DNA of 64,000 nt from a virus. The notes below the pieces were generated by a model. It saw only the letters and a list, made by a program, of their open reading frames with translations, did no database searches and had not been told where the DNA came from. Positions 1-6,734 of this stretch are shown here, piece by piece (the first letter of the stretch is position 1; the number at the start of each line of letters is the position of its first letter). The position numbers were made by a program, and so were the translations under genes. Where the stretch lies: positions 1 to 64,000 of the IMG/VR virus record IMGVR_UViG_3300027763_000057, one strand, 5' to 3'.

Positions 1-429
1 TTCGTAGTCTTTGTGCAAAACTTCAATCCACCCTGATTCAAAGTCAACCCATCTTTTCTGTATCTCAAGGTGAGCTATTTGTTTATCTTCTGCCATCAAG
101 GAATCTAATGCGGCTTTGGTTAAATTATCTATGTCAGGTTTGGATTGGTGAAATCTGCCATGATGTAACTTTTTTTTCTTTTTTGACCAAGAAGGAGGTA
201 CTGGTATAAAGAAAGTTATAGAAGCTCCAACGGGAGGAAGGATAAATTGCTTGGCTTTGGCTTCAGCTAAAAGGTCAACTTTGTACTTGTTGTATTTTTC
301 TAATCGGAGTAGTCTATTTAAACCGGCGGGGCGTAGTTTTTCTCTTGGGATTCTAAAGAATATTGAATCACCTTGAGTTGCTCTAACATGCGTCTGTGGG
401 GTTATGTTTAATATTATTTTCTTTTGCAT
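1..429 (-). CDS. rusA: RusA-family Holliday junction resolvase, 3' part (cut by window edge)
   Basis: The reading frame is open from an ATG at 429-427 to the window edge, giving 143 residues with no stop, so the C-terminus lies outside. The signature is KPDIDN at residues 97-102, followed by Lys105 and a MAED segment with Asp115. This is the acidic catalytic arrangement (KPDxDN, then Lys and Asp) of RusA endonucleases, which resolve four-way DNA junctions as dimers. A PPSWSKKKK stretch before it also fits the family. In phages RusA proteins debranch replication or recombination intermediates before packaging, which matches the exonuclease encoded further up the same strand. Its start lies inside the preceding small gene (47-base overlap), so the two are probably translated from one message. 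Confidence 0.85.
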   Translation of the reverse strand, partial: MQKKIILNITPQTHVRATQGDSIFFRIPREKLRPAGLNRLLRLEKYNKYKVDLLAEAKAKQFILPPVGASITFFIPVPPSWSKKKKKLHHGRFHQSKPDIDNLTKAALDSLMAEDKQIAHLEIQKRWVDFESGWIEVLHKDYE

Positions 430-559
430 TTGCTTTGTTTACTATTTTTTGTAAAATGTATTCCATTGATTGAGTTAGCGACCATTTCTTTTTTTCTGCA
501 AAAGTTTTTAATTTTTCGTATGTTTCTGGTTCAAGATATACCGTATATGCTTTCTTCAT
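383..559 (-). CDS. Small ribbon-helix-helix-like protein
   Basis: This is a 58-residue frame from ATG 559-557 to a TAG at 385-383. The N-terminal strand YTVYLEPETY followed by two predicted helices (EKLKTFAEKKKW, then TQSMEYILQKIV) is the ordered layout of a ribbon-helix-helix (CopG/Arc type) DNA-binding protein. The last residues overlap the start of the RusA gene. Members of this fold bind operator DNA as dimers and often repress their own transcription, so an operon regulator is plausible. No target site is assigned. The fold is inferred from sequence pattern only. Confidence 0.55.
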   Translation of the reverse strand: MKKAYTVYLEPETYEKLKTFAEKKKWSLTQSMEYILQKIVNKANAKENNIKHNPTDAC

Positions 560-644
560 ATAATTTATTTTAATGCAATTTACATTAAGTTATAACATTT
601 AGCAAATAATCATTATGAAAGTGTAGCGTTACGCTTTACGAAAC

Positions 645-675
645 AAAAAACCTCCTTTTTAGGGGAGGCTTTGCA
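645..675 (-). terminator. Rho-independent terminator
   Basis: Read on the minus strand, a CCTCC/GGAGG stem with an A-rich loop is followed by a run of six T. It lies 20 bases beyond the stop codon of the lysozyme-like gene, so it should end the minus-strand transcript that comes from about 3650. It separates that unit from the RusA pair. Confidence 0.8.
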
Positions 676-692
676 TAAGAAATTGAACACTT

Positions 693-1436
693 TTATCTGA
701 TATTCTTTATGTAATTGGCTAATTGTTCGTCTTTTCTTAAAACATTATCTCTTAAATCCAAAACCCTTTTACCGTATAATGGATTCTTCCTCATGTCAAT
801 ACCTTCCTTTGGTAATGGAACTCCGTATATGCTTTGCATTGCAAAACCGTGGTATCCTTTTTCTGTGTTGGGTGTAATCTTACCTAACCCATTGTATGTT
901 TGCATCCTTGTTGCAGGGTCTTTTATTCCAAGTCTATCTGCGTATTTCATCTTTGACATATACGCTCTAGCAAACATATCGTATTCATCTCTAACTCCTT
1001 CTTCTTCTGTATCCATCTTTGTTGGAGTGTCGTTTATTATTTCATTATCAGACATTTTTATTTGTCCTAGTCCTTCTCCTTTTTTATTTAAACCTGTTTC
1101 CTGAAGTGATACTGATAGCAAATCATACGGGTCTAGGTTGTATCTTTTAGCTGCTTTTACTATGCCGTATATGTCTTTTGAAGGGTATTTACCGCTTACT
1201 AAATCTCTATTTGGGTTTATTGCTTTACCTGTTGTGGCACTTACTTTTCTATTATCTTTTAATTCATAATCTCTTGGCATTACAAGTCCTTTCTTTGCTG
1301 CAGGAGTGGCTGCGGGTGTAACACTAAATACTTTTTTAAGAAAATCCATTATCGGATTGCCTTCGTTTTCGCTATGAATTGTTTCTGATATTGCGTCTAA
1401 CTCTGCCATATTAAGATTTTTTATGTCTATTTGCAA
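693..1436 (-). CDS. Putative lysozyme / lytic transglycosylase-like protein
   Basis: This 247-residue protein has a disordered N-terminal third with an Ala/Pro-rich stretch (about 40-50). A C-terminal half then carries a transglycosylase-like pattern: DPYDLLSVSLQETGLN, where the Glu would be the catalytic acid, then GEGLGQIK, and later TRMQTYNGLG. The family cleaves the peptidoglycan glycan backbone and often serves in phage entry or release. It is the last gene before a terminator on the minus strand, and its 5' end overlaps the gene upstream by 26 bases. The separate M15 endolysin at 57.4 kb suggests this one is either a second lysis enzyme or a virion-associated enzyme. Assignment is by motif only. 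Confidence 0.5.
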   Translation of the reverse strand: MQIDIKNLNMAELDAISETIHSENEGNPIMDFLKKVFSVTPAATPAAKKGLVMPRDYELKDNRKVSATTGKAINPNRDLVSGKYPSKDIYGIVKAAKRYNLDPYDLLSVSLQETGLNKKGEGLGQIKMSDNEIINDTPTKMDTEEEGVRDEYDMFARAYMSKMKYADRLGIKDPATRMQTYNGLGKITPNTEKGYHGFAMQSIYGVPLPKEGIDMRKNPLYGKRVLDLRDNVLRKDEQLANYIKNIR

Positions 1437-1701
1437 ACATTCTTGCTTTTGCGACAGAGCTAAATCCCCACGCTTTTAATGCTAATGCTTTCCTTGTAGG
1501 CTCACCATTTGGTTTTTTCATTGCGCCCTTCATTCCGGCAAATCTTGCGGCAAAAGATACTCTACGAGGATTAGTTCCACCTTTAACGGGGGCTTTTAGA
1601 TTACCTCCTGTTTCGGCATTATACGATGCTCTGCCTTTTTCATTCAGTCCTCCTTTCGGATTTTTGCCTTCTGACCTTGTCCAAGCCGGTGTCTTGTGCA
1701 T
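1411..1701 (-). CDS. Conserved small basic phage protein (DUF6321-like)
   Basis: This is a 96-residue, very basic protein. It carries the pattern TPAWTRSEGKNPKGGLNEKG near residue 5, then NLKAPVK, NPRRVSFAARF, and a C-terminal KAWGFSSVAKAR. I recognise this pattern from small proteins recurring in many phages and annotated as DUF6321; no biochemical role is known to me. Its high Lys/Arg content is compatible with nucleic acid binding. Its start codon overlaps the stop of the gene upstream by one base (TAATG), so the pair is translationally coupled. Confidence 0.65.
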   Translation of the reverse strand: MHKTPAWTRSEGKNPKGGLNEKGRASYNAETGGNLKAPVKGGTNPRRVSFAARFAGMKGAMKKPNGEPTRKALALKAWGFSSVAKARMFANRHKKS

Positions 1702-1838
1702 TACTTTTTTTCTTTTGCTTTAATCTTTTTTTCTTGTTGAAGCATTTCTGGTGTTGGCTTTTTACCACTTCCTTTACTAGCACGAATGTTATTCCAAAGA
1801 CCATTTGCAACTCCTAGTTTGTTTAATTTTCCTTTCAT
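1701..1838 (-). CDS. Small basic conserved phage protein
   Basis: This is a 45-residue frame, ATG at 1838-1836, stop at 1703-1701. The sequence has LNKLGVANGLWNNIRASKG followed by GSGKKPTPEML and a Lys-rich tail. Short proteins with a W(D/N)NIRAxKGSGxKPT pattern are common in phages, usually next to virion or lysis genes; I know no function. The one-base overlap with the next gene supports its reality, as does the close packing of the minus-strand genes. Confidence 0.6.
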   Translation of the reverse strand: MKGKLNKLGVANGLWNNIRASKGSGKKPTPEMLQQEKKIKAKEKK

Positions 1839-1847
1839 AATGCTAAA

Positions 1848-2246
1848 TTACAAATTTCCTAATATATTTGGCTCATTTTTTATATCAATTATATCAATAA
1901 GTGGCTTTCCCCCTGTGTCTATTATTTCAACTTCTTCTCCGGCAAGCATAGCATCTATTGTTTCCTCTATGATTTCTCGCTGTTCCGGGCTTAATAGGGC
2001 GACTTTCTCGTTAATGGCGGGTACTGCAAAGACATCGCTTGAAATCTCCTTCTTTATGCCATCTCTGACCGATTGTGTTATATGCGGATGGGTTATGGTA
2101 TCCTTGAATATCCAATTAATCTTGTTTACATGGCTTAAAAATAACCTTGCGCCACTTGATTTAGGGTATTGTCTAATAAAATCATCGTAATGCTCTTTAG
2201 CCATCTTTAGATGCTGTATTGCACTTACTATGTTTGCTCCGTTCAT
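1848..2246 (-). CDS. Hypothetical phage protein
   Basis: I do not recognise this 132-residue protein. It is predicted to be helical at the N-terminus (IVSAIQHLKMAKEHYDDFI), with an acidic helical segment (EQREIIEETIDAMLAGEEVE) and a short Ile-rich tail. There is no membrane segment, signal peptide or metal motif. It overlaps the exonuclease gene upstream by four bases (ATGA type), so it is in the recombination operon. A partner role for the exonuclease is possible but is only inferred from position. Confidence 0.6.
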   Translation of the reverse strand: MNGANIVSAIQHLKMAKEHYDDFIRQYPKSSGARLFLSHVNKINWIFKDTITHPHITQSVRDGIKKEISSDVFAVPAINEKVALLSPEQREIIEETIDAMLAGEEVEIIDTGGKPLIDIIDIKNEPNILGNL

Positions 2247-2962
2247 TTATTAAAATTTAAATGCTTGTATTCTAGTTGTTGTAAAAATGTTCTCGCTTTG
2301 AGAACTTTTGCTTTTGCTTTATCAATCAATTCCTCGTTTCTATAAACAGTAAATAAAAGTATTCTTTCTTCTAATGGGGCATTTGAGAATATCATATTCT
2401 TTTCTTTCTCATTCCATTCTTTTATAAATTCAGGTGACTCTTCACTAATAACATCCATCTTTCTTAATAAAGAAAACTTTGCAGAATTTCTAATATGCTC
2501 CGGGGTGTCAATCAAGCAATAAGCAACGCAAGCTTTTTCTAATCCTAATAAATCCATATATCCGTTTACTTGTGCCTCGTATGTTGAATCTAATTTATCA
2601 GGTATGTTTGAAAGGAATGTAATCCAATCCCAGCTTGACTTTGTATCATATACTATTTCGTCAATAACATCAGGAGTACCTATAAAAAAATCATTACTAA
2701 ATACTTCAGTATTTTTACTTAACGGTCTTTTTATTGTAAGTGATAACATATCTATTGCTTCCGGTTCTACTGTATTGCCTTTGTCTGTGTATTTGTTATC
2801 AATCTCTTTTTTAAAACCGTATCTCTTATTAGCATACACTTCTATCAAGTGCGTCTTTGCTGTTTTAGAAAGTTCGCCAGATTCTTTATCTGCCTTTGAT
2901 ATAGGTTCGGTTAATAATTTACCAATGCTACTGCAATGGATAAGTGTGTTAAAGAATTCCAT
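2243..2962 (-). CDS. YqaJ-like / PD-(D/E)XK recombination exonuclease
   Basis: This 239-residue protein shows the PD-(D/E)XK nuclease pattern: Glu residues in NTVEPEAI (63-70), GTPDVID (95-101) with Asp98, and VYDTKSSW (104-111) with Asp106 and Lys108. A downstream YEAQVNGYM segment resembles the Q-containing motif of YqaJ and lambda-exonuclease relatives. Such enzymes degrade one DNA strand from double-strand ends to leave a 3' tail for annealing. It lies in a tight minus-strand operon: the next gene starts within its stop, and the upstream gene's stop touches its start. With RusA and SSB it forms the recombination set. No clear single-strand annealing protein was recognised; the neighbour at 2962 is the best candidate. 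Confidence 0.8.
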   Translation of the reverse strand: MEFFNTLIHCSSIGKLLTEPISKADKESGELSKTAKTHLIEVYANKRYGFKKEIDNKYTDKGNTVEPEAIDMLSLTIKRPLSKNTEVFSNDFFIGTPDVIDEIVYDTKSSWDWITFLSNIPDKLDSTYEAQVNGYMDLLGLEKACVAYCLIDTPEHIRNSAKFSLLRKMDVISEESPEFIKEWNEKEKNMIFSNAPLEERILLFTVYRNEELIDKAKAKVLKARTFLQQLEYKHLNFNK

Positions 2963-3372
2963 TATTTTATGCTTTTTAATTTTTTGTTATAATGTTCTAG
3001 TAATTCCGGATTGCTTTTTGACATCAGCTCCCAAGACTTTAGCTCTGCTCTTGTTTTACAAGCATCTAAAAATTCTTTAGTTTTTTCAGTTAATGTTTTC
3101 TTTGATTGGGTTGGAATAGTTTCTACTTCAATTTGGTCTTCATAGAAATAACCTAAATCTTTTAGTTTTGCTACATTTTCTTTATGATATTCTTCCACTA
3201 ATAATTTAGCGGTTTCTAGTGCTTCTTTAGCATCTTCTCCGGCGTTAATAGCCACTTCTACGCCAATCTTTTCTGAAGCGTAATTTCCTAAATTAAATGT
3301 TCTTTGATAATTGATTACTTGGATGTGCATAGCAATTTGTGTGTTTTTAAAAACTGGTAGCAATCTCATCAT
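2962..3372 (-). CDS. Conserved hypothetical, possible recombination partner
   Basis: This frame encodes 136 residues from the first ATG. An internal ATG at 3330 (residue 15, beginning MHIQVINYQRTFNLG) may be the true start, since the conserved-looking part begins there. The pattern NLGNYASEKIGVEVAI followed by GEDAKEALETAKLLVEE resembles small proteins that sit beside phage recombination exonucleases. I cannot name a family. The rest is helical and charged, ending in basic residues. It shares its last base with the exonuclease start, which argues for coupled expression. Confidence 0.55.
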   Translation of the reverse strand: MMRLLPVFKNTQIAMHIQVINYQRTFNLGNYASEKIGVEVAINAGEDAKEALETAKLLVEEYHKENVAKLKDLGYFYEDQIEVETIPTQSKKTLTEKTKEFLDACKTRAELKSWELMSKSNPELLEHYNKKLKSIK

Positions 3373-3435
3373 TAATTGCCTTTCTTTTTTATGAAAGAGC
3401 TTAAGTGTAGAAATTGCGTACCAATTAGGGGATTT

Positions 3436-3453
3436 TGATTTTTAGTTGAAGCC
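3436..3453. repeat. 18-base direct repeat, copy 1
   Basis: The 18-base sequence TGATTTTTAGTTGAAGCC occurs here and again, exactly, at 5697-5714 in the same orientation. This copy abuts the stop codon of the minus-strand gene at 3453-3650. The two copies bracket a 2.2 kb block with the gene-free region, the regulator and the secreted protein gene. Confidence 0.85.
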
Positions 3454-3650
3454 TATCTAACTCTTATTACTTGTGTTGTGTTTTCAATGACTTTTATCTT
3501 AAAGATTTTGTCTTTGTGGTCTTCTTTTCTTTTTAGATTTGAAATCATTACAGCAATAGATGTATATGGGTTAGTAAATTCAATAATCTCATTCACTTCT
3601 AGCGTAGAAACCTTACTAGAAACTGAATCTGGGTTAATGTGTCTTGCCAT
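3453..3650 (-). CDS. Hypothetical small protein
   Basis: This 65-residue protein is unknown to me. It is mixed alpha/beta with a central segment EVNEIIEFTNPYTSIAVMISNLKR and ends in IRVR. That may fold as a small strand-helix-strand domain. It is the first gene of the leftward operon, with a TAACTTTG -7 box 16 bases upstream. First position in an early leftward unit is often taken by small regulators, but nothing in the sequence proves that role. Confidence 0.5.
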   Translation of the reverse strand: MARHINPDSVSSKVSTLEVNEIIEFTNPYTSIAVMISNLKRKEDHKDKIFKIKVIENTTQVIRVR

Positions 3651-3659
3651 TTTTGATAA

Positions 3660-4360
3660 TTTTTAACAAAGTTAAGTTAATTATTTTAAATTAAAAAATA
3701 TTTTTAAATTAATTTTGTTGCCTAATAGGGCAACTTTTGTTACCAAAATGGGAACTTTGTTTCTTATTTGCATGAATTTTACATTAGATTTCATGCAATA
3801 GTTTATAAATTGGCAATATATGTCTAGTTTTTGATACTAAAAACTTGACAAATTCGGAAGTGAAACTCGGACAATATCCGAATTAGTGTCACCAATTTAT
3901 ATAAATATGTGACAAATTAAGGGGTAATTCGGTTATATCTTGTAACATATAAAGGGTAAGATTTGTTACAAAATAGGTGCAAATGAATATAAATGGGCGC
4001 AAAGTAGTAATAATACTACCCTAATAGCAAAAAATGTAAACTCTGCAAGTTTTGATAGTGTTCACTTATTTAAGTTGTTCATGTTCCGTGAACGGAGATA
4101 AAAAATGAACTGTTGTATAAAATGCAACAATTACTCAATGGAGTGAGTAATTTTACTCAATGAGCCGTAAATGATTGACAATCGGCTCAAGAATGATTGA
4201 TAAAGTGCCTTATAAAGCACAAAAGCATATCAGAATGTGCATTTTATGACGCATTATGCAATCATTAGTGTCAAATAATGCACTTTATGGTGGATATTTT
4301 CATCGCAAATCCGCCAAACCCTTATAAACATTCGCTTTAGCGAAAAATTTTCCAGAACAC
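3660..4360. other. Gene-free region with clustered inverted repeats, candidate replication origin or control region
   Basis: No credible reading frame is seen. Perfect inverted repeats include GTTGCC/GGCAAC (3717-3722 / 3729-3734), AATTCGGA/TCCGAATT (3851-3858 / 3877-3884), TGTCAC/GTGACA (3887-3892 / 3909-3914) and TTGTAAC/GTTACAA (3940-3946 / 3965-3971). Further ones are ATTACTCA/TGAGTAAT (4130-4137 / 4144-4151), TGAGCCG/CGGCTCA (4161-4167 / 4183-4189) and TTCGCT/AGCGAA (4331-4336 / 4339-4344). A short element AATGATTGA also occurs twice (near 4170 and 4192). The region lies between leftward and rightward transcription units. Density of dyads at a divergent junction is typical of origins, but packaging or regulatory roles remain open. 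Confidence 0.5.
3667..3674 (-). promoter_or_regulatory. Leftward promoter -7 box (TAACTTTG)
   Basis: Read on the minus strand this is TAACTTTG, a full match to the Bacteroidota -7 consensus TAnnTTTG. It ends 16 bases before the ATG of the leftward gene at 3650. No clean TTTG is present 19-21 bases further up, so only half of the promoter is supported. Confidence 0.5.
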
Positions 4361-4660
4361 TTGGAAGGGGAGGGGGTAACGCCCAGAATCAGGGGGCGGT
4401 CGAGCGAAAGGGGAAGTCAAGCAATTCAAGGTACGGGGGGTTCGGTTTTGGTTTTCGGATTCGGTTCATGGCGTGGTATTATTAATATGTTCCCGACCTG
4501 CATACAAAGTAGTATGGTATTGAGTTTGCTATGTGGTAGCGGATTGATGAAGGGGTGATATATTACACGCAATTATTGAGCGGGAAACTTGCTACGATAT
4601 AGTGTTAAAATTTTAACAAAGCTTTAACTTTTGTGTTGATTGTGGTATGGGATAGGGGGT
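4361..4660. other. G-rich island in otherwise AT-rich DNA, no credible gene
   Basis: Runs of four to six G fall at 4367-4370, 4372-4376, 4392-4396, 4410-4413 and 4435-4440, all on the plus strand, and a CGCCC/GGGCG hairpin (4380-4384 / 4394-4398) is embedded. A 65-codon frame exists (4361-4558) but its composition resembles no neighbouring protein. The base composition contrasts with the surrounding DNA. It could be a structured RNA, a quadruplex-forming control site or acquired DNA. From 4561 to 4660 I see nothing definable. Confidence 0.4.
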
Positions 4661-4676
4661 GTATATTAAGTTAATG

Positions 4677-4688
4677 ATGTAGCTACAT
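4677..4688. promoter_or_regulatory. Operator-like palindrome ATGTAGCTACAT (copy 1)
   Basis: This is a perfect 12-base palindrome placed just upstream of the -33 TTTG of the next promoter. The core TGTAGCTACA recurs over the -7 box of the same promoter and again in front of the promoter at 51.77 kb. The following gene encodes a ribbon-helix-helix-like protein, a class that binds short palindromes. Confidence 0.6.
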
Positions 4689-4690
4689 TA

Positions 4691-4722
4691 TTTGTTTTTA
4701 ATTTAATTATTGTGTATATTTG
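4691..4722 (+). promoter_or_regulatory. Bacteroidota-type promoter (TTTG / TATATTTG)
   Basis: TTTG at 4691-4694 and TATATTTG at 4715-4722 are separated by 20 bases, matching the Bacteroidota consensus TTTG, 19-21 bases, TAnnTTTG. The -7 box lies 18 bases before the start codon of the regulator gene. Palindromes flank the -33 box and overlap the -7 box, so the promoter is probably repressible. Confidence 0.75.
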
Positions 4723-4732
4723 TAGCTACAAA
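4719..4732. promoter_or_regulatory. Operator-like palindrome TTTGTAGCTACAAA (copy 2)
   Basis: This perfect 14-base palindrome includes the last four bases of the -7 box and the probable transcription start. A protein bound here would block initiation. It shares its ten-base core with the copies at 4677 and 51759. Confidence 0.65.
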
Positions 4733-4740
4733 CAATAAAT

Positions 4741-5037
4741 ATGGCAAAAAGCAAACCAATCGGAGTTAGATTTGACTTGAAAAAGTTGGAATTAATTCAA
4801 AAAGAACAGAATTTAACATCGGCACAATCTGTTTTAAATTATTTAATGGATAATTATGGCAAAACCGAAACGAAAAGAGGCGCACCATTTAAAAATATGC
4901 CTCCTTATGACAGAAACAGCCCAAAATCAGAGGTTGGTTCCAAATTGGAACAAATACTTGTTGAAAACCATAAAACGCCGCCAAAGGGCTTAAAAGGGAT
5001 AGATTTAGTTATTTGGAAATCTGAAAATTGGAAATAA
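4741..5037 (+). CDS. Ribbon-helix-helix-like transcriptional regulator
   Basis: This 98-residue protein begins KPIGVRFDLKKLELIQ, a strand followed by a helix, then TSAQSVLNYLMDNY, a second helix. That is the strand-helix-helix order expected of MetJ/Arc-type DNA-binding proteins. The C-terminal half (KRGAPFKNMPPYDRN, then an EQIL helix) is Pro-rich and of unknown role. The gene starts 8 bases after a palindrome covering its own promoter, the classic arrangement of autoregulation. The same palindrome stands in front of the promoter at 51.8 kb, suggesting a small regulon. DNA binding and target assignment are inferred, not shown. Confidence 0.6.
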   Translation: MAKSKPIGVRFDLKKLELIQKEQNLTSAQSVLNYLMDNYGKTETKRGAPFKNMPPYDRNSPKSEVGSKLEQILVENHKTPPKGLKGIDLVIWKSENWK

Positions 5038-5065
5038 TTAGTAATTTAGCATAAAATATATAAAT

Positions 5066-5644
5066 ATGAAAAAAACATTGGTATTAGCCTTGTTGTTATT
5101 AAGCGTAGTTGAAAATTCTTTTTCCCAACAAAAAGCGTTAAAAATCTACAATGGCAAATTTGCTTTTTGTGGTGCGTCTGGCGCTGAAAGGACAAAAGAC
5201 ACAATTATGGTACAGGGTAAAAAATTCATTTTGGGCGTTTCTATATGTCCAGTTATGGAGGGTCCCTCTATTGCAAACACTATGTTAGTCGCTAATCCAT
5301 CAATTACTCCTGATGGGACAGACAAAACCGTTTGGTCATTCTTTTGGTATTACGATTCAGTTCCGCAAGCTCCGTCTTGGAAAACTTTACCTACAGTTAA
5401 TCGTTCTTTTGTAGTTACAAGAAAGCCGGGCGGTGGAATGAGCAATATGTTTTGTATGCCTTGTCAAGTTTTGCCAAAGAAAATAAATGGCGTTACATTG
5501 GCAAGATGTTTGGGTCCGATTAATGAAGCAGCAGTTCCACTTCGTAGAGCAATGAGAGTATTTCCCGGCGAAACATCTATTACACAAGCCCCATTGGGTG
5601 CGACTTATCCTGTAGGAACAATTATACCCGTTTATAAAAAATAA
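5066..5644 (+). CDS. Secreted or periplasmic cysteine-containing protein, unknown role
   Basis: This 192-residue protein starts with a clear signal peptide: MKKT, a Leu-rich core LVLALLLLSVV, and a cleavage-like FSQQ, a form common in Bacteroidota. The mature part contains five cysteines, including a CMPC pair, and is otherwise a soluble, probably beta-rich domain. I recognise no family. It lies 28 bases after the regulator gene under the same repressible promoter and ahead of a strong terminator, an independent two-gene unit. A secreted product from such a cassette might alter the host envelope, for instance to block superinfection, but this is only an inference. Confidence 0.65.
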   Translation: MKKTLVLALLLLSVVENSFSQQKALKIYNGKFAFCGASGAERTKDTIMVQGKKFILGVSICPVMEGPSIANTMLVANPSITPDGTDKTVWSFFWYYDSVPQAPSWKTLPTVNRSFVVTRKPGGGMSNMFCMPCQVLPKKINGVTLARCLGPINEAAVPLRRAMRVFPGETSITQAPLGATYPVGTIIPVYKK

Positions 5645-5696
5645 TTAATTTATTTTAAAAAAATACTACTTTTACAAAGTTCTGTGTTTTTTTGAT

Positions 5697-5714
5697 TGAT
5701 TTTTAGTTGAAGCC
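5697..5714. repeat. 18-base direct repeat, copy 2
   Basis: Exact second copy of TGATTTTTAGTTGAAGCC, same orientation as at 3436-3453. It runs into the stem of the terminator that follows the secreted-protein gene. Confidence 0.85.
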
Positions 5715-5740
5715 CTCCTTTCTAGGGGGGCTTTTTTATT
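5710..5740. terminator. Bidirectional terminator between converging genes
   Basis: AGCCCTCC and GGGGGGCT form a strong stem (5711-5718 / 5725-5732) around a short TTTCTA loop, followed by six T on the plus strand and preceded by A/T-rich DNA for the opposite direction. It serves the rightward secreted-protein gene and probably the leftward HNH gene, whose stop lies at 5736. Confidence 0.8.
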
Positions 5741-6245
5741 TATTTTGATTATAATATTCAATCAATACTTGTGGTATTTTTCTTTTTTCTTCTTCGGCAA
5801 TATTTGGGTATATTTTTATAAACTTTTCTATTATTTCATCAAAACAATTCATATCTATAAGGTCAATGACACTATTATCAAAATTAGTATGGCAACTATT
5901 ACCCCAAAAACAAAGTTCAATCCAATTATCTGGATGCGTGGCTATTGATGGAAATAATCTTTTTGGCAATATATGTGCTATGCTATAATGAAACTTTTCA
6001 TCATCTTTTTTTGATGATGGATTATTGCAGTTAGAACAAATCCCCTTCATTTCTTTTCTACGCTCTTTAAACCAATCCCATAATTGCTCCTTATCTTCTT
6101 TTATATTTTCGTGCCTATACTTTATAATTCTATTAGCCGTATCCTCAAGTGTTGCGTGCTTTTTACATCTGCTTTTGCTAAAATTATAATCATAACAACC
6201 ACATTTAAGTTGTTTTTTCTTAACTATTATTGTGCTATATGTCAT
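5736..6245 (-). CDS. HNH endonuclease-like protein
   Basis: This 169-residue protein shows a zinc-associated HNH pattern: CSNC in the middle, SIAHILPKRLFP containing the first catalytic His, DNWIELCFWGNSCHTNFD with Asn and a final His. An N-terminal pair CGCYDY and CKKH may form an additional metal site. HNH enzymes cut DNA as nicking, homing or phage-specific nucleases. It sits in a compact leftward unit of three genes with a possible nuclease and a tiny membrane protein. A role in recombination or host DNA degradation is likelier than homing, as no intron or interrupted gene is seen nearby. Confidence 0.75.
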   Translation of the reverse strand: MTYSTIIVKKKQLKCGCYDYNFSKSRCKKHATLEDTANRIIKYRHENIKEDKEQLWDWFKERRKEMKGICSNCNNPSSKKDDEKFHYSIAHILPKRLFPSIATHPDNWIELCFWGNSCHTNFDNSVIDLIDMNCFDEIIEKFIKIYPNIAEEEKRKIPQVLIEYYNQNK

Positions 6246-6624
6246 TTTGTTTATTATTTGCTATGTCGTTTAGTAATCTTGTTAATGGAATTAAAAATCC
6301 TTTGGAAGTGTTATTATCACCTCCGTTTTTAATAAATATGTTTTGTTTAAAATAAACTCTACATACTTCTTTTAAGGCTTTAGTTGGCAATATTAATGAT
6401 GAATCAAGTTCGCTCATTCTGTAAATCCAATAATCAGCAGTAGTGGTTGCTAGTCCACTTGGCTTATCTCTTGATTCGTATTCAATAAATAAGTTACCTG
6501 TTTTATGTATCATTCTATCGTTTTTTACTTCTATAAGTTTACCATTAGAAAACAATTCATTTATCCAATCTTCGGCTTTTTCACCAAAATTTAAGTCGTG
6601 AGTAAAACTAGATGAGTATTTCAT
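6235..6624 (-). CDS. Possible PD-(D/E)XK-fold nuclease
   Basis: This 129-residue protein has FGEKAEDWINELF (first helix with acidic residue), LIEVKNDR (the E-x-K core), and then NLFIEYESRDKPSGL with TTTADYWIY. That order resembles small restriction-like-fold nucleases of phages and plasmids. The E-x-K core and the upstream acidic residue are visible; a clear PD dipeptide is not, so the call stays tentative. Its start overlaps the stop of the small membrane gene (ATGA) and its end overlaps the HNH gene, so all three are coexpressed. Confidence 0.5.
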   Translation of the reverse strand: MKYSSSFTHDLNFGEKAEDWINELFSNGKLIEVKNDRMIHKTGNLFIEYESRDKPSGLATTTADYWIYRMSELDSSLILPTKALKEVCRVYFKQNIFIKNGGDNNTSKGFLIPLTRLLNDIANNKQNDI

Positions 6625-6734
6625 AAATTATTTATTTTATTTTCATCGTCATCAACTAATGGTGCATTAAGCATATCATATCCCAACTTAAACCATATAA
6701 GAATTAAACAAATCATACCATATACTATTCCCAT
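6621..6734 (-). CDS. Tiny single-span membrane protein
   Basis: This 37-residue frame starts at ATG 6734-6732 and ends with TGA at 6623-6621 inside the next start codon. One hydrophobic helix, MGIVYGMICLILIWF, is followed by an acidic tail. It is first in the leftward three-gene unit. Function unknown. The four-base overlap and an upstream TACTTTTG box (6753-6760, minus) support it as a real gene. Confidence 0.5.
   Translation of the reverse strand: MGIVYGMICLILIWFKLGYDMLNAPLVDDDENKINNL

Noticed and set aside
3372-3453. A possible small gene in the gap between leftward genes
   Set aside because: No frame longer than about 20 codons with a sensible start is present.
4361-4558. 65-codon frame in the G-rich island
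   Set aside because: Its amino-acid composition is unlike neighbouring proteins and it covers the inverted-repeat and G-run DNA; no start context is seen.
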